A stretch of DNA of 64,000 nucleotides from Paenibacillus sp. VTT E-133291 (GTDB taxonomy: Bacteria > Bacillota > Bacilli > Paenibacillales > Paenibacillaceae): the NCBI RefSeq assembly GCF_002264395.1, contig NZ_NFVA01000017.1, forward strand, positions 19,875-83,874, in the 5' to 3' direction. A program made the translations under genes and the position numbers. The notes under the pieces are model-generated. The model saw only the letters and a program-made list of their open reading frames with translations. It had not been told where the DNA came from and searched no databases. This document shows positions 52,128-61,969 of the stretch, piece after piece (position 1 is the stretch's first letter; each line of letters starts with the position of its first letter).

Positions 52128-55100
52128 TTACTCCATAACACGCAACAGATTGAGGATCATCTGTGCACTTTCGGCACGTGTGCCGTTTTGCTTCGGAGCA
52201 AATTGCGCTATAGCACGTCCCTGCATCAATCCAAGTCTGTACACCTCACTGACAGCCTCTTGAGCCCATTGTGGTGCAGTGCCAATATCATTAAATGCTG
52301 AAACGTTAAGACTAGCTACAGATACGCTGTTCTTGGCGTATGCATATGCACGAGCCAGCATCGCTGCCATCTCTTGACGAGAGATCTTGGCATCAGGTTC
52401 AAACAGTAAAGCGGTCTGACCGTTAACAATTCCAGCTTGTTTTGCTAACCCTACTGCTTCTGCATACCATTTATCAGCAGGTACATCAGTGAAACCAGCT
52501 TCTGCTTGACCTTTTAAGCCAAGCGCACGGACTAACATCGCTGTAAACTCCGCACGTGTAACCGCACGGTTTGGATCAAAACGATCCACAGCTACCCCCT
52601 GTACAAGCTGTTTTGCCGCAAGCTGCTTCACAGTAAGGTAAGCCCAGTGATTCGGCTTCAGATCATTGAATGTTTTGTCATATTCTAATACAACGTATTT
52701 ACTAAAATGACTGACAGCAGCAGATAGATAACCATTCATCCATGTACTGCTCATATACTCCAACTTGCCAGCATCATCCATAAAATAAATACCCAGTAAG
52801 CTTTGCTCTACATTCGCACCGACCTTAAATGAAATCGTGATCGGCTCTGCAAACTGTCTTAATGTGAAGGACTGGCCATTCTCTGTGAGGATGCTGAGCG
52901 ACCATTCTCGCAGATCACTTTTCGCTCTTAATTGTGCTCCAGCTAGAGTACCTGCACGATCCAACAGATCCACGGCTGTATTACTAGCTAAAGTGTTCAA
53001 CCGTAGTGAAATCGTACTCTTGGCAAGAGCCTCAGCTGAGACTAGCTTACTTAGGTCTGTCATTACTGAAGCAGGAATCGTAACGGATAAATCCTGCATA
53101 ACCACTCTAAGCGGTGCACGTTCATGTAGCTCTGCTGCATTGCCTGGTAAAAGCAACTCCGTAACCGAACCGGCAACTGAAACCACAACTTCACCTTGAG
53201 CATTCTTGTTCTCTGACAGCTGAGAGGCTGTTATGGTTACTACACCCGCTTGTGCAGATGCCGACGGAGTTAGTGTCGGTGTAGCAGTCGGCTTTGGTGT
53301 CACCGCAGGTCCCGGCACCCAGCCACCCGGCGTTGGCGTTGGCTCCGGACTTGGTGTTGGCGTTGATATTGGTTCCGGTATTGGCTCCGAACTTGGTTCC
53401 GGTGTTGGTTCATGACTTGGCGTTGGTGTCGTACCTGGCGAACCGTCGGTCACCGTCAGTACATACTCTGCGCTCACCCCGTTATAAACAGCGCTGACTT
53501 TCGTCATCCCAGTACTCAGGGCATGAAGTACTCCGTTGTCACTAATCGTTGCAATGGAATGATCGGATGTATCGTACTTTACGCCCTCGGACAATTCTTG
53601 CTTACTTCCGTCACTATACACCGCCTGGACAACAACGGAGCCTTTGCTTCCTTGTTCCAGCGAATCCGGCCCATCTATCGTTACTTCTGTAAGATTAGGA
53701 GCCTCATCATTGATTACCATGAGCTTGTATTCCGAGGCGAACTCTCTATACGTTACAGAGATCACAGTGGAGCCTTCTTGATGAGCTTGAATCAAGCCCT
53801 GTTCATTGATTGAAGCAATATGCTCATTCGAGCTGGAATAATGAAGTCCATCCAATATTGGGATTCGTTTACCCGATGCATAGACAGCTTCGGTTACTGT
53901 CTGGTCGACTTCTCCCGATTTAAGCTGGCTTTTGCCCTGAAGCTTAATCGTCTGCAGCGCATCTACAGTTATTGTACTTTCCGCAAAAATATTCGGGTAA
54001 CCTGCCACTGTAACTCTTACCTTAGCTGTCCCTGGTTTTAACGCAGTAACCATCCCATTTTTATCTACAGTAACTACTGATTCTGAAGTGTCAGGAACGA
54101 TGGACCAAAGTTTTGTCAGATCATTCGCCTCATCCGGCTCTATCTTGGCGTGCAATTGCAGGCCAGCGCCTGGCTTAAGCTCAACAGCTGTTTGATCCAG
54201 CGTAATGGATTCCGGGACAATCCCGATCACTAGACGGTCAATTTCAACACCGTCTACCGTTCTTGCCGTAACCGTAATCGTGTTCTTCTCAATCTCAACA
54301 GCCGTAAAGATTTGCTCATCTTCGTCATATATTTTCTCCTGCCAAAAACGTGGCGTCAGCGCATAGAACTTAGGACCTGAGGAACCGCCGATAACATATC
54401 TAGTCCCTTCGCCATCCGCTACCTGCTTGCCATCCTTCATTGGAAAAGTTCGCAAGTAAATATGATCATGACCGTTCATCACTAGATCCACATTATGCTT
54501 ATCAAACACCGGCACCCACTTTGCTTGCACCTGTTCATTCGAATAGATGCTGCCATAGGGCCCTTGATGGAAAAAAATCACCTTCCACTTTTTATCTGTA
54601 GCGGATAGATCCTGATCCAGCCACTCTGCCTGTTCAGTGTATGGAGCACCTGAATGCTCTGTATTCATAACCACAAAATGTGTATCCTGAATGTCAAAAG
54701 AATAATTCGTACCTTTTACGCTCGCCGCACCGTTTTGCGGGTTATTGAATTGCGCCAGGTAATCCCCATCGCCATTGGTTCCCATCACTTCATGGTTCCC
54801 GATAATCGGAACAAGCGTGGTATTCATCAGCTGCTTTTGGGCTGCATCAAACCACCAGTTCCACTGCTCTTGTTCAAAGCCTTTATCCACCATATCTCCA
54901 GCGTGGACCAGCATTTCAGCATCCGGCATATAGGCAAAAGCAGCCTCAAGCGTATTGCCCCAAAGACCAAATCCAGCTTTAGAATCTGCTTGGGAATCTC
55001 CGATAAACAGGAATTTTGTAGAAGTGTCCTCACCACCACTTGTAACAAAAGATCCTTGCTCACTTACATTTAACTCGTTATCCCCCACACGGTATACATA

Positions 55101-58100
55101 TTCTGTTCCAGGGATAAGCCCTACTGCCTCTGCTTTATGAACTCGCATGGTTCCATCATTATTGGTGTTGTAGATAGAACTGCTGCCAGTAATTTTTGTT
55201 ACATTCGCGGCTTGAAAGCTTGTGAACTCTGCTTTTTTCACAAGTTCTACTACAGTATTCACGGTTAGCGGTTCTGTCTGCCAAGTGAATTGGCGAGAAG
55301 TCGCTGCATCCTGGCCCATCGTAACATTAACATTACGAGGAGCAGCAGTACCGTCATATGGAGCAACCTTGAACGTCATTACAGGACTATAAGTATTTCC
55401 TTTTACCGCCTGCAATTTAAAAGTTCCTTCTGCTGAAGTGACAAAGCCAGTTGTAAGTGTCCCACTTCCCCCTGAAGTTGCGCCTTGTACCTCCAATCCA
55501 TCAAACAGCAGCTTCGCACCTTCAACAACACTTCCACTCAGATCTTTTACCGCAAAAGACACATCAAAGCCCTTCGCAAGATCATAATGGTTCCAAGTGA
55601 GCATCAACTGTGTCTTTACAACAGATTCAACAGCCGCTCCAATAAAAGAAATAGGAACCCCGGTACCTTCTGTCGAAGTTACAGAACCGGATGTATTTTC
55701 AATTACAAAAGGTTTGCTTGTATCCCCAGCCAGCTGCTCCTGAGTAAAAGGACCCGCATAATCATTTCGAACCGTATATTGAATTTGTCCGATGAGATCC
55801 ATATCTCCTAAATTAGAGGAATTGATATTCGTTAAGTTAAGACGCACTGTGCCCAAAGCTGGATCAATGATCGACTCTATTTGCGTTTCTGATACCTTAT
55901 CCCCCCGAATTACCTGCAAATCTTTAACTGCAGCCGGATTAAAAGCAAACGTAAGATTTCCTTCCTTCAGCTTGCCCGCTTTCTCAGCCGTTACGTCCAA
56001 AGTGTAAGTATTCCCGGCATATACTACTTCTGGTGTTTTGTACACATAGAACGGAGAGCCCAAATTTACTGTGAAATACCATTCTTTTATCGTCTGGTTA
56101 CCGCTCAAATCGCGAATCGCAACTTTCACTTTATGACGGCCTTCTGTAAGTGGAACCTTTGGTTTATAAGTAATCTGACCTTTTGGAGGATAAAAGCCAT
56201 GCTCCACCAATTGATCGTCCACATACACTCGTGTTTTGTCCGGATCGATTAAGGTCGTTCCCGGATGCACCACTGGATCATAACCATCATCCTCACCATT
56301 GACGGAAAGAGTCGGCGAAGCTGTTTTGACAATTTCGTTCACGCCAGGATAAGCATCTTTAAGCACAGGAGGTGTTCTATCCTCCTCTATCGGACCATAA
56401 ATGGCACGAATATCATCAACGTAAATAGCACCCGCGCTCTTGTTAAGATTGCTTGTCTCCATATAGCGGACAGGCATATCCATCGTTAACGGGGTGGCTT
56501 TCCCCTTAGGCACGGATACTTCGACGTATTTCCAACCCGTCCAGTTCACACCATTTACCTGATCGGTAAAATCCACGGGCACTGCTGCATTATTGCCATC
56601 ACGAATTTGTCCCCGCAGCCAGTGTTTTTTGCCATCTCCGTAGATCCACATACTAATTTTCTCAGGATACCCCGGAATCTGAATCCGATTGGCAGTTGAG
56701 CCTGCGGCTAAATAAGCACCCGATGTGCCCGTTTTATTAACAAAATCATATTCCAGCTTCAAGGCTTTAGCCCCATTGCGGACAAAATCCTGATCTGTCA
56801 CTTCCTGAATTGTTACACTGTTAGCTGCTGCACTAGAAGCTATATATTTATCAATGCCATTCTCAAAATCCTCCAGCATTACAGGCGGCAACCCCACATT
56901 TACTTCAAAAGAGGTCTGGGCGTCCCCGTACTTAGCATAAATCTTCCCGTTCTTCCCGTTTTCACTCGTCGCTTGAAACAGACCTTTCTCATCTACAGTT
57001 CCGATCTCGCCCTCAACCCGCCATTCAAAACTATGGTTGTCTGCTTGAATTACCTGTCCATTCCGTAGCGCCTTCACAGTTAATTGCGCAGCAGCACCTG
57101 AAGAATAAGTTTTGATCTCATCAGGAAATCTAAGGTCTGTGAGCTTATCCACGACTTCGATTTCCCCACTGCCTTTGACTGCCCCAGCCTCTACAATTAC
57201 CGTCCCTATGCCGGCAGTGGTTCCTGCGGTGAAGACTCCGTTCGCATCGACAGTACCAAGGTTAGCGTCCACCTGCCAATTCAAAGTACCCGAATAAGGT
57301 GCCGGATGGCCGTTCTCGTCCACTCCTGCTGCTTTGAACATTAAGCTGGAGCCTTGCAAAATACGTTCCGCATTCGGCTGTACAACCAGCTTAGAAGCTG
57401 TAAATTGCTCTGGGGCTGTGTTGACGACCAGCAAACCGTTGCCGGTTTTACGTTCATAGCCATCAGAGCCCTGATTCATCATTTTGACACCAGGTGCACC
57501 CGGCATTCTGGCCACAAAAGTAGAAGAGCCGCCTCCATCCAGATTCATGGCGTTCACTACGCCCATATCCTTCAGAATGTAGCCTAGCCCATCGGTATCT
57601 ACACCTTCGCTAAAACCTGGAGATCTTCCATCCACTTCGAATAGAACGAGACTTCCGTCCGCTTTTGTCCCAATGGCTGTACGTGGATGAATTCCTAAAG
57701 GCCCTACACCTTGTTGAACTATTCCGTCTTTTACCAGCGGCCCCTCGCCGCCAATGGCTACCTTCACATCATTCCATTCTCCGCTAAGCGCAAAGGTCGC
57801 AGTAACGTTATCGCCAACCGATAACCCCTGCAGAACAGCACGAGACGTTCCGTTAGCAGACAAAACTACTTTTCCTTTGGTAAGCGGCGTATTGCCTTGA
57901 TTGTTGCGAATCTCAGATACCTTCAGCTTCAAGGTCTGGCCGCTCTTCACTTCTCCCTCGACAATATCTAGAACAACCTCGTCACCCTCATTGGTCGACT
58001 TTGTAGTTGTATTATAATCTTCGGTATAAAGAACCAGCTCATTCGTATTCCGATATCGGTTGATGCTGGTTAAATTCGTTGTTTTTCCATTAATCGTTAC

Positions 58101-58610
58101 GTTCTTGGTCAGCTTCGGCACCCCATAAATCGAGCTGCCATCTTCTTTTAAACCGAAAGTAAAAGCTGAAATCGAACTGTTCAGGATTACACCATCGTCC
58201 ATAAATAATCCATTCGGAACACCTGTGGCAAAACCGGAGATTTCATAAAAATCACCGTTAATTCCTGCGATCACCCGGTTTCCAGGCGAATCCGCATAAG
58301 CGGCCATTTCTGTAACACCCTTCATACCGTATACCTTTCCATCCTTCGTACCTGCCCGCAGTTCTAAATGGCCTTGCCCTGGGTTGAACTCCACTGCATG
58401 AATCTTTTGTAAACCACGTTCATTCTGAAGATCCATCCAGGTGTACATCGCCCCAGGTGCAAGCTCTGTTTGCCGCACATCAATAACGGTTCCGTAGTTT
58501 GTTGCTGGTAAATCAGAAATGGAAGCGTGAACAAATACTCCCGGCTGCAACAACGAAATCAACAAAACAAAAATAACTGCCATATTAATTTGCCTTAGAT
58601 ACCTTCTCAC
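52128..58610 (-). CDS. Giant S-layer-anchored phosphodiester glycosidase / metallophosphatase
   Basis: A secreted protein of 2160 residues; GTG start with GGGAGG upstream. Approximate order: signal peptide 1-30; phosphodiester-glycosidase (NAGPA-like) domain 50-395 (NGDFYEISG, HPRTAIG, NLDGGGSSTF); two Ig-like domains 400-575; a carbohydrate-binding-like domain 580-745; Ig-like and cohesin-like domains 750-1000; a calcineurin-type metallophosphatase with its FN3-like leader 1085-1460 (GDSQAD, HAGDMVD, GNHE, FHQGPYG, NGHDHIY); three Big_2-like domains 1460-1715; a Pro/Thr/Glu repeat linker 1720-1780; a beta-rich domain; three SLH domains 1965-2160. It probably removes phosphodiester-linked sugars and phosphate from wall or environmental glycopolymers while anchored to secondary wall polymer. 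The substrate is unknown. Confidence 0.92.
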   Translation of the reverse strand: MRRYLRQINMAVIFVLLISLLQPGVFVHASISDLPATNYGTVIDVRQTELAPGAMYTWMDLQNERGLQKIHAVEFNPGQGHLELRAGTKDGKVYGMKGVTEMAAYADSPGNRVIAGINGDFYEISGFATGVPNGLFMDDGVILNSSISAFTFGLKEDGSSIYGVPKLTKNVTINGKTTNLTSINRYRNTNELVLYTEDYNTTTKSTNEGDEVVLDIVEGEVKSGQTLKLKVSEIRNNQGNTPLTKGKVVLSANGTSRAVLQGLSVGDNVTATFALSGEWNDVKVAIGGEGPLVKDGIVQQGVGPLGIHPRTAIGTKADGSLVLFEVDGRSPGFSEGVDTDGLGYILKDMGVVNAMNLDGGGSSTFVARMPGAPGVKMMNQGSDGYERKTGNGLLVVNTAPEQFTASKLVVQPNAERILQGSSLMFKAAGVDENGHPAPYSGTLNWQVDANLGTVDANGVFTAGTTAGIGTVIVEAGAVKGSGEIEVVDKLTDLRFPDEIKTYSSGAAAQLTVKALRNGQVIQADNHSFEWRVEGEIGTVDEKGLFQATSENGKNGKIYAKYGDAQTSFEVNVGLPPVMLEDFENGIDKYIASSAAANSVTIQEVTDQDFVRNGAKALKLEYDFVNKTGTSGAYLAAGSTANRIQIPGYPEKISMWIYGDGKKHWLRGQIRDGNNAAVPVDFTDQVNGVNWTGWKYVEVSVPKGKATPLTMDMPVRYMETSNLNKSAGAIYVDDIRAIYGPIEEDRTPPVLKDAYPGVNEIVKTASPTLSVNGEDDGYDPVVHPGTTLIDPDKTRVYVDDQLVEHGFYPPKGQITYKPKVPLTEGRHKVKVAIRDLSGNQTIKEWYFTVNLGSPFYVYKTPEVVYAGNTYTLDVTAEKAGKLKEGNLTFAFNPAAVKDLQVIRGDKVSETQIESIIDPALGTVRLNLTNINSSNLGDMDLIGQIQYTVRNDYAGPFTQEQLAGDTSKPFVIENTSGSVTSTEGTGVPISFIGAAVESVVKTQLMLTWNHYDLAKGFDVSFAVKDLSGSVVEGAKLLFDGLEVQGATSGGSGTLTTGFVTSAEGTFKLQAVKGNTYSPVMTFKVAPYDGTAAPRNVNVTMGQDAATSRQFTWQTEPLTVNTVVELVKKAEFTSFQAANVTKITGSSSIYNTNNDGTMRVHKAEAVGLIPGTEYVYRVGDNELNVSEQGSFVTSGGEDTSTKFLFIGDSQADSKAGFGLWGNTLEAAFAYMPDAEMLVHAGDMVDKGFEQEQWNWWFDAAQKQLMNTTLVPIIGNHEVMGTNGDGDYLAQFNNPQNGAASVKGTNYSFDIQDTHFVVMNTEHSGAPYTEQAEWLDQDLSATDKKWKVIFFHQGPYGSIYSNEQVQAKWVPVFDKHNVDLVMNGHDHIYLRTFPMKDGKQVADGEGTRYVIGGSSGPKFYALTPRFWQEKIYDEDEQIFTAVEIEKNTITVTARTVDGVEIDRLVIGIVPESITLDQTAVELKPGAGLQLHAKIEPDEANDLTKLWSIVPDTSESVVTVDKNGMVTALKPGTAKVRVTVAGYPNIFAESTITVDALQTIKLQGKSQLKSGEVDQTVTEAVYASGKRIPILDGLHYSSSNEHIASINEQGLIQAHQEGSTVISVTYREFASEYKLMVINDEAPNLTEVTIDGPDSLEQGSKGSVVVQAVYSDGSKQELSEGVKYDTSDHSIATISDNGVLHALSTGMTKVSAVYNGVSAEYVLTVTDGSPGTTPTPSHEPTPEPSSEPIPEPISTPTPSPEPTPTPGGWVPGPAVTPKPTATPTLTPSASAQAGVVTITASQLSENKNAQGEVVVSVAGSVTELLLPGNAAELHERAPLRVVMQDLSVTIPASVMTDLSKLVSAEALAKSTISLRLNTLASNTAVDLLDRAGTLAGAQLRAKSDLREWSLSILTENGQSFTLRQFAEPITISFKVGANVEQSLLGIYFMDDAGKLEYMSSTWMNGYLSAAVSHFSKYVVLEYDKTFNDLKPNHWAYLTVKQLAAKQLVQGVAVDRFDPNRAVTRAEFTAMLVRALGLKGQAEAGFTDVPADKWYAEAVGLAKQAGIVNGQTALLFEPDAKISRQEMAAMLARAYAYAKNSVSVASLNVSAFNDIGTAPQWAQEAVSEVYRLGLMQGRAIAQFAPKQNGTRAESAQMILNLLRVME

Positions 58611-58728
58611 TGTGTTGACATCCTCCCCACTTGGCTGTCCTAATAACTATTCTGAGCTTGGACAACATCATAGGGTTTATATTAACTAGGAAGCGTAAAG
58701 GTTAGATAAAATTTACCAAGGCATACTG

Positions 58729-59640
58729 TTAACTTCTTCTAATCCCCTCCTCAAATTCATGTTTCAACCTGTTGATGAATCTTCTGACCGTTTTCGATCC
58801 TTGTTTAGAAGCTGAAACAATGGACCCCGGAGTATTATGATCTGGTGATCGTAGCTCGATTGTCTTCATAATCTTCTGAGAACCCTCAAATGTTTTTAGA
58901 AAAGAATAATCCATCCCAATCGTGATCGCGAGTCCTGACGCCACTGCATTGTCAATGGCACGGGTGTTATTACTTGTAAAAAGAATATTCATCGGCCCAA
59001 CTTTCAGTAAATAACGTTCCACAAAGTCCTGTATGTAATGATCATCGTATAAAACCAACGTCTGGCCTACTAACTGTTCGGGCGTAATTATTGTATTTAA
59101 AGCTAGTGGTGATTGAGGATGTACGCCTACAACAATCTTACCTTCCATTAATTCCTCGAATACGACCCCTTTATGTTTCTCTGATAAACCCTCTGGCGAG
59201 ACCATCAGTCCGATATCCATTTCATCCTGAAGCACATTATCCAGAATTTCTTTAGGTCCCTTTTCAAAAATCTCTATATTCACATTTGGAAAATCCGCTT
59301 TAAAACCGGATACGACCCTCACGATTAGGTGCATAGGTCCCGGAATCGTAGCAATCTTCAAATGACCACTAAGCGCATCGCTGTAGATCTGTGCTTCAGC
59401 TTTTAATTCATTTACTTTCATCAAGACTTCATTTGCTTTGCTGATAATAGCTTGTCCCTCTGCTGTAGGAACTGCTCGTTGGCCTCGCGAACGAATAAAC
59501 AAAGTAACTCCAAGCTCCGATTCCAGCAGTGTTATGGACTGGCTTATGGCAGACAGGGTAATATGACGATTCTGAGCAGCTTTGGTTAGTGAACCAATCT
59601 TTGCGACTTCTACGATATTCTCGCATTGCTCTAAATTCAT
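58729..59640 (-). CDS. LysR-family transcriptional regulator
   Basis: A 303-residue regulator from the ATG at 59640 (AGGGAGTG, 6 nt); a GTG nine bases earlier overlaps the RBS. It has an N-terminal winged HTH (GSLTKAAQNRHITLSAISQS) and a C-terminal two-lobed effector-binding domain (about 90-295). It is divergent from the short-chain dehydrogenase gene, which it probably controls from the 160-bp shared region containing a 20-bp-spaced direct repeat. The effector is unknown. Confidence 0.93.
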   Translation of the reverse strand: MNLEQCENIVEVAKIGSLTKAAQNRHITLSAISQSITLLESELGVTLFIRSRGQRAVPTAEGQAIISKANEVLMKVNELKAEAQIYSDALSGHLKIATIPGPMHLIVRVVSGFKADFPNVNIEIFEKGPKEILDNVLQDEMDIGLMVSPEGLSEKHKGVVFEELMEGKIVVGVHPQSPLALNTIITPEQLVGQTLVLYDDHYIQDFVERYLLKVGPMNILFTSNNTRAIDNAVASGLAITIGMDYSFLKTFEGSQKIMKTIELRSPDHNTPGSIVSASKQGSKTVRRFINRLKHEFEEGIRRS

Positions 59641-59662
59641 TTGAATCACTCCCTAAGTTAAT

Positions 59663-59692
59663 ATTTACTTAATACCTATTAAATTTACTTAA
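59663..59692. promoter_or_regulatory. Direct repeat in the LysR/SDR divergent region
   Basis: ATTTACTTAA occurs at 59663-59672 and again at 59683-59692, exactly 20 bp (two helical turns) apart. It is a candidate binding site for the LysR regulator, although surrounding AT-richness lowers certainty. Confidence 0.45.
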
Positions 59693-59803
59693 ATTTTAAT
59701 TAATTTAGTCAAGTGCTACAATGTAAATAAGTTAGTAAATAACCTTTACACCTTATGAATCTATATTTCTAGTATAACTATATTTCTCGAGGAGGAGTCC
59801 CAA

Positions 59804-60553
59804 ATGACAGACAAAAGAGTAGCCGTAATTACAGGTGGAGCCAGTGGAATCGGGAAACAAACCGCAATTAAATTTGCAAGTAAAGGTGATCAAGTGGTCG
59901 TTGCCGATTTCAATCAACAATTAGGTGAAGAAACGGTCGCACAGATTATCAAGGATGGTGGCGAAGCTATTTTCGTCAAAACGGATGTTTCAAAATACGA
60001 AGAGGTAGAAGCACTGGTTGAGAAAACCGTTGCCACATATGGAAGAATTGATGTTATGTTCAACAATGCCGGGATCGGCCGCGTCACTCCTGTACTAGAC
60101 CAAGACCTTAAGGATTATCATAGTGTTATTAATGTCAATCAGCATGGTGTTGCCCACGGTATTATCGCAGCAGGTAAAAAAATGCGTGAGCTCGGCATCA
60201 AAGGGGTCATCATCAATACAGCTTCTGTATTTGGATTCCTAGCTTCCCCAGGTACATTCGCATATCACGCTTCTAAAGGTGCGGTCATTATGATGACTAA
60301 ATCCGCAGCACTTGAAATGTCCGTTCATGGCATCCGCGTGCTTGCCGTTGCGCCAGGCGCTGTAGATACGCCTATTATCCAAGGATATAAAGATCAAGGA
60401 ATGGTCGACCAGATGAAGAGCAAAGTAATGGGTAACAAATTAACATTGCCTGAACAAGTTGCAGACACTGTATACTTGCTCTCCTTACCAGAAGCTAGTG
60501 CAATTAACGGTAGTGTTGTAATGGCTGATGAAGGTTATGCTTCATTTAAATAA
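59804..60553 (+). CDS. Short-chain dehydrogenase/reductase
   Basis: A 249-residue classical SDR: NAD(P)-binding TGGASGIGKQTA, NNAG (NNAGIG) and the catalytic Ser-Tyr-Lys with YHASK. Asp at the end of beta-2 (VVADFNQ) suggests NAD(H) preference. A C-terminal GSVVMADEGY segment closes the fold. The RBS (GAGGAG) is 9 nt upstream. It is divergently transcribed from the LysR regulator. The substrate cannot be predicted. Confidence 0.93.
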   Translation: MTDKRVAVITGGASGIGKQTAIKFASKGDQVVVADFNQQLGEETVAQIIKDGGEAIFVKTDVSKYEEVEALVEKTVATYGRIDVMFNNAGIGRVTPVLDQDLKDYHSVINVNQHGVAHGIIAAGKKMRELGIKGVIINTASVFGFLASPGTFAYHASKGAVIMMTKSAALEMSVHGIRVLAVAPGAVDTPIIQGYKDQGMVDQMKSKVMGNKLTLPEQVADTVYLLSLPEASAINGSVVMADEGYASFK

Positions 60554-60565
60554 AATTTTTTAGGC

Positions 60566-60610
60566 AAAAAAGTCCAAGGCTTCCCTTCATGGGAGGTCCT
60601 TGGACTTTTT
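60566..60610. terminator. Bidirectional terminator after the SDR gene
   Basis: AAAAAGTCCAAGG and CCTTGGACTTTTT form a 13-bp stem with A and T tracts on both sides, between convergent genes. Confidence 0.92.
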
Positions 60611-60621
60611 ATCGTATTCAA

Positions 60622-60912
60622 TTATTCCCAGGACCGCTCCTCATTGATCTCAAGCTTACGTTTAAAAGCCTGCTCCAGATCAATGCCTAGCTTATTGGCT
60701 AAATCAAAAATATTCCACACTACATCGTACATTTCAAATCCCAGGTTTTCTTTCTTCTCTGCACCGGGGTCGAAGGATACGGATAGCACTTCTTTGGACA
60801 ATTCCCCTACTTCAGTCATTAAGTACAGCATTCTCTGCTCGATGGAGCTCGTGTCAAAACCTTTGGTTTCACTGAACTTCTTCACATACTGTTGAAACTC
60901 AGATGTATTCAT
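60622..60912 (-). CDS. MazG-like nucleotide pyrophosphohydrolase
   Basis: A 96-residue all-alpha protein with the MazG/dUTPase metal-binding pattern: LMTEVGELSKEV (ExxE) followed by FEMYDVVWNIFDLANKLGID (E..D). Single-domain members hydrolyse non-canonical or excess NTPs/dNTPs. The gene stands alone; about 250 bp without a credible gene lie upstream of it. The substrate is unknown. Confidence 0.85.
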   Translation of the reverse strand: MNTSEFQQYVKKFSETKGFDTSSIEQRMLYLMTEVGELSKEVLSVSFDPGAEKKENLGFEMYDVVWNIFDLANKLGIDLEQAFKRKLEINEERSWE

Positions 60913-61170
60913 TTCGTTACGCCTCGCTTTTAGGGTATAAAGTTATGTAAAGTAATTAGTTCTGCTATTTCTCTAATTATCATCCTTTTGGTCAAAGAAC
61001 ACAACCTCCCCAACGCGCTGATATTAACGCCATTATTGCGTCTAACTCCGCCTGATATATCGGTCATTCCACCACACAATCCGCAGGTTCGCAGCCAATT
61101 TCGTCGTCGAATGTTTGAGTACGGATAAGCCGCACCAGTAATGGCGAGACTCTTCGTCATTATTCATTTA

Positions 61171-61659
61171 TTATTCGCCAAGCTGCTCCTTGAGCTGCGC
61201 AATTTCTGTTTCCATGAAGGCAACACGTTTATTCAACTCCGCGATATAGTTTCTTCGAGCCTCTTGGTCTGCTGCGCTTGTTAGGTCGGCCGCAGTAGTT
61301 TCCACCAGTTGGATGGCTTCTTTGAGAACTTGAACGCTTGATTCTGCCCCTGCCAATCTTTCCCGGAGTTTAGCCGCTGCAATACTTGCTTTTAGTGCTG
61401 CCTTCTCAGTCTCCTTACTCTCCAATATTATCGTCTTTCCTTCAACCGTTAACCCTGCTCCGGTCGCTTCGGACATCGTGCGCACAGGTACGTAGGCCGA
61501 GTTATTTACTACAATCGCATCTGCAATCTTCTTTCCGTCTTGTTTTATCGTATACATTCCGGAAACTTTAGCGCCAATTAACGACGAGCTCGCTGCGAAT
61601 CCTATTGAACCACCAAGTAACAACGCCGCTGCTACAATTCCTACTATTTTCTTCTTCAT
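61171..61659 (-). CDS. Secreted copper-amine-oxidase-N-like (stalk domain) protein
   Basis: A 162-residue exported protein with AGGAGG 8 nt upstream and a clear signal peptide (about residues 1-23, cleavage near GFAAS). The segment YVPVRTMSEATGA is typical of the copper amine oxidase N-terminal-like domain common in Paenibacillus exoproteins. A long charged coiled coil follows (about 80-162). No catalytic domain is present. It is probably a wall-associated structural protein. Confidence 0.82.
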   Translation of the reverse strand: MKKKIVGIVAAALLLGGSIGFAASSSLIGAKVSGMYTIKQDGKKIADAIVVNNSAYVPVRTMSEATGAGLTVEGKTIILESKETEKAALKASIAAAKLRERLAGAESSVQVLKEAIQLVETTAADLTSAADQEARRNYIAELNKRVAFMETEIAQLKEQLGE

Positions 61660-61817
61660 GTCTATGACCTCCTGAATTTATTATTCTTCCAATTATAACC
61701 AATAGATTCGTAACATGAAAGATATACTAAGAGACTCTGCTACAGCCAACACAACTACTGGCCATATGTAATCTTGCTATAAGAAGCCATCTGAGTAAGC
61801 CTGATTCTATTTTTCTA

Positions 61818-61871
61818 AGTTGTGTTTTTCGATTTCACAAACAACTTTATTTCGAAATGATTGAAGTTGTA
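61818..61871 (+). promoter_or_regulatory. Possible attenuator leader of the ABC-F gene
   Basis: The segment ACAACTT (61842-61848) can pair with AAGTTGT upstream (61818-61824) or with an identical AAGTTGT downstream (61865-61871), giving two mutually exclusive hairpins. ABC-F resistance genes are often controlled by antibiotic-sensitive attenuation in the leader. No U-tract terminator was found, so the mechanism is unproven. The remaining leader (61660-61969) holds no other feature I could identify. Confidence 0.4.
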
Positions 61872-61969
61872 TGTAAACAGTGTTACTCTATCAACGGTAA
61901 ACTCAAAATCTATGATCTTCAATCCTTCTATTCATATTCACTAATTTAGTTATAAAGAAAGGTAATACT

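Noticed and set aside
60930..61160. 76-codon minus-strand frame upstream of the MazG-like gene
   Set aside because: No ribosome-binding site, Arg/Gly/Ile-rich haphazard composition and no recognisable motif. It may be a relic but cannot be supported as a gene.
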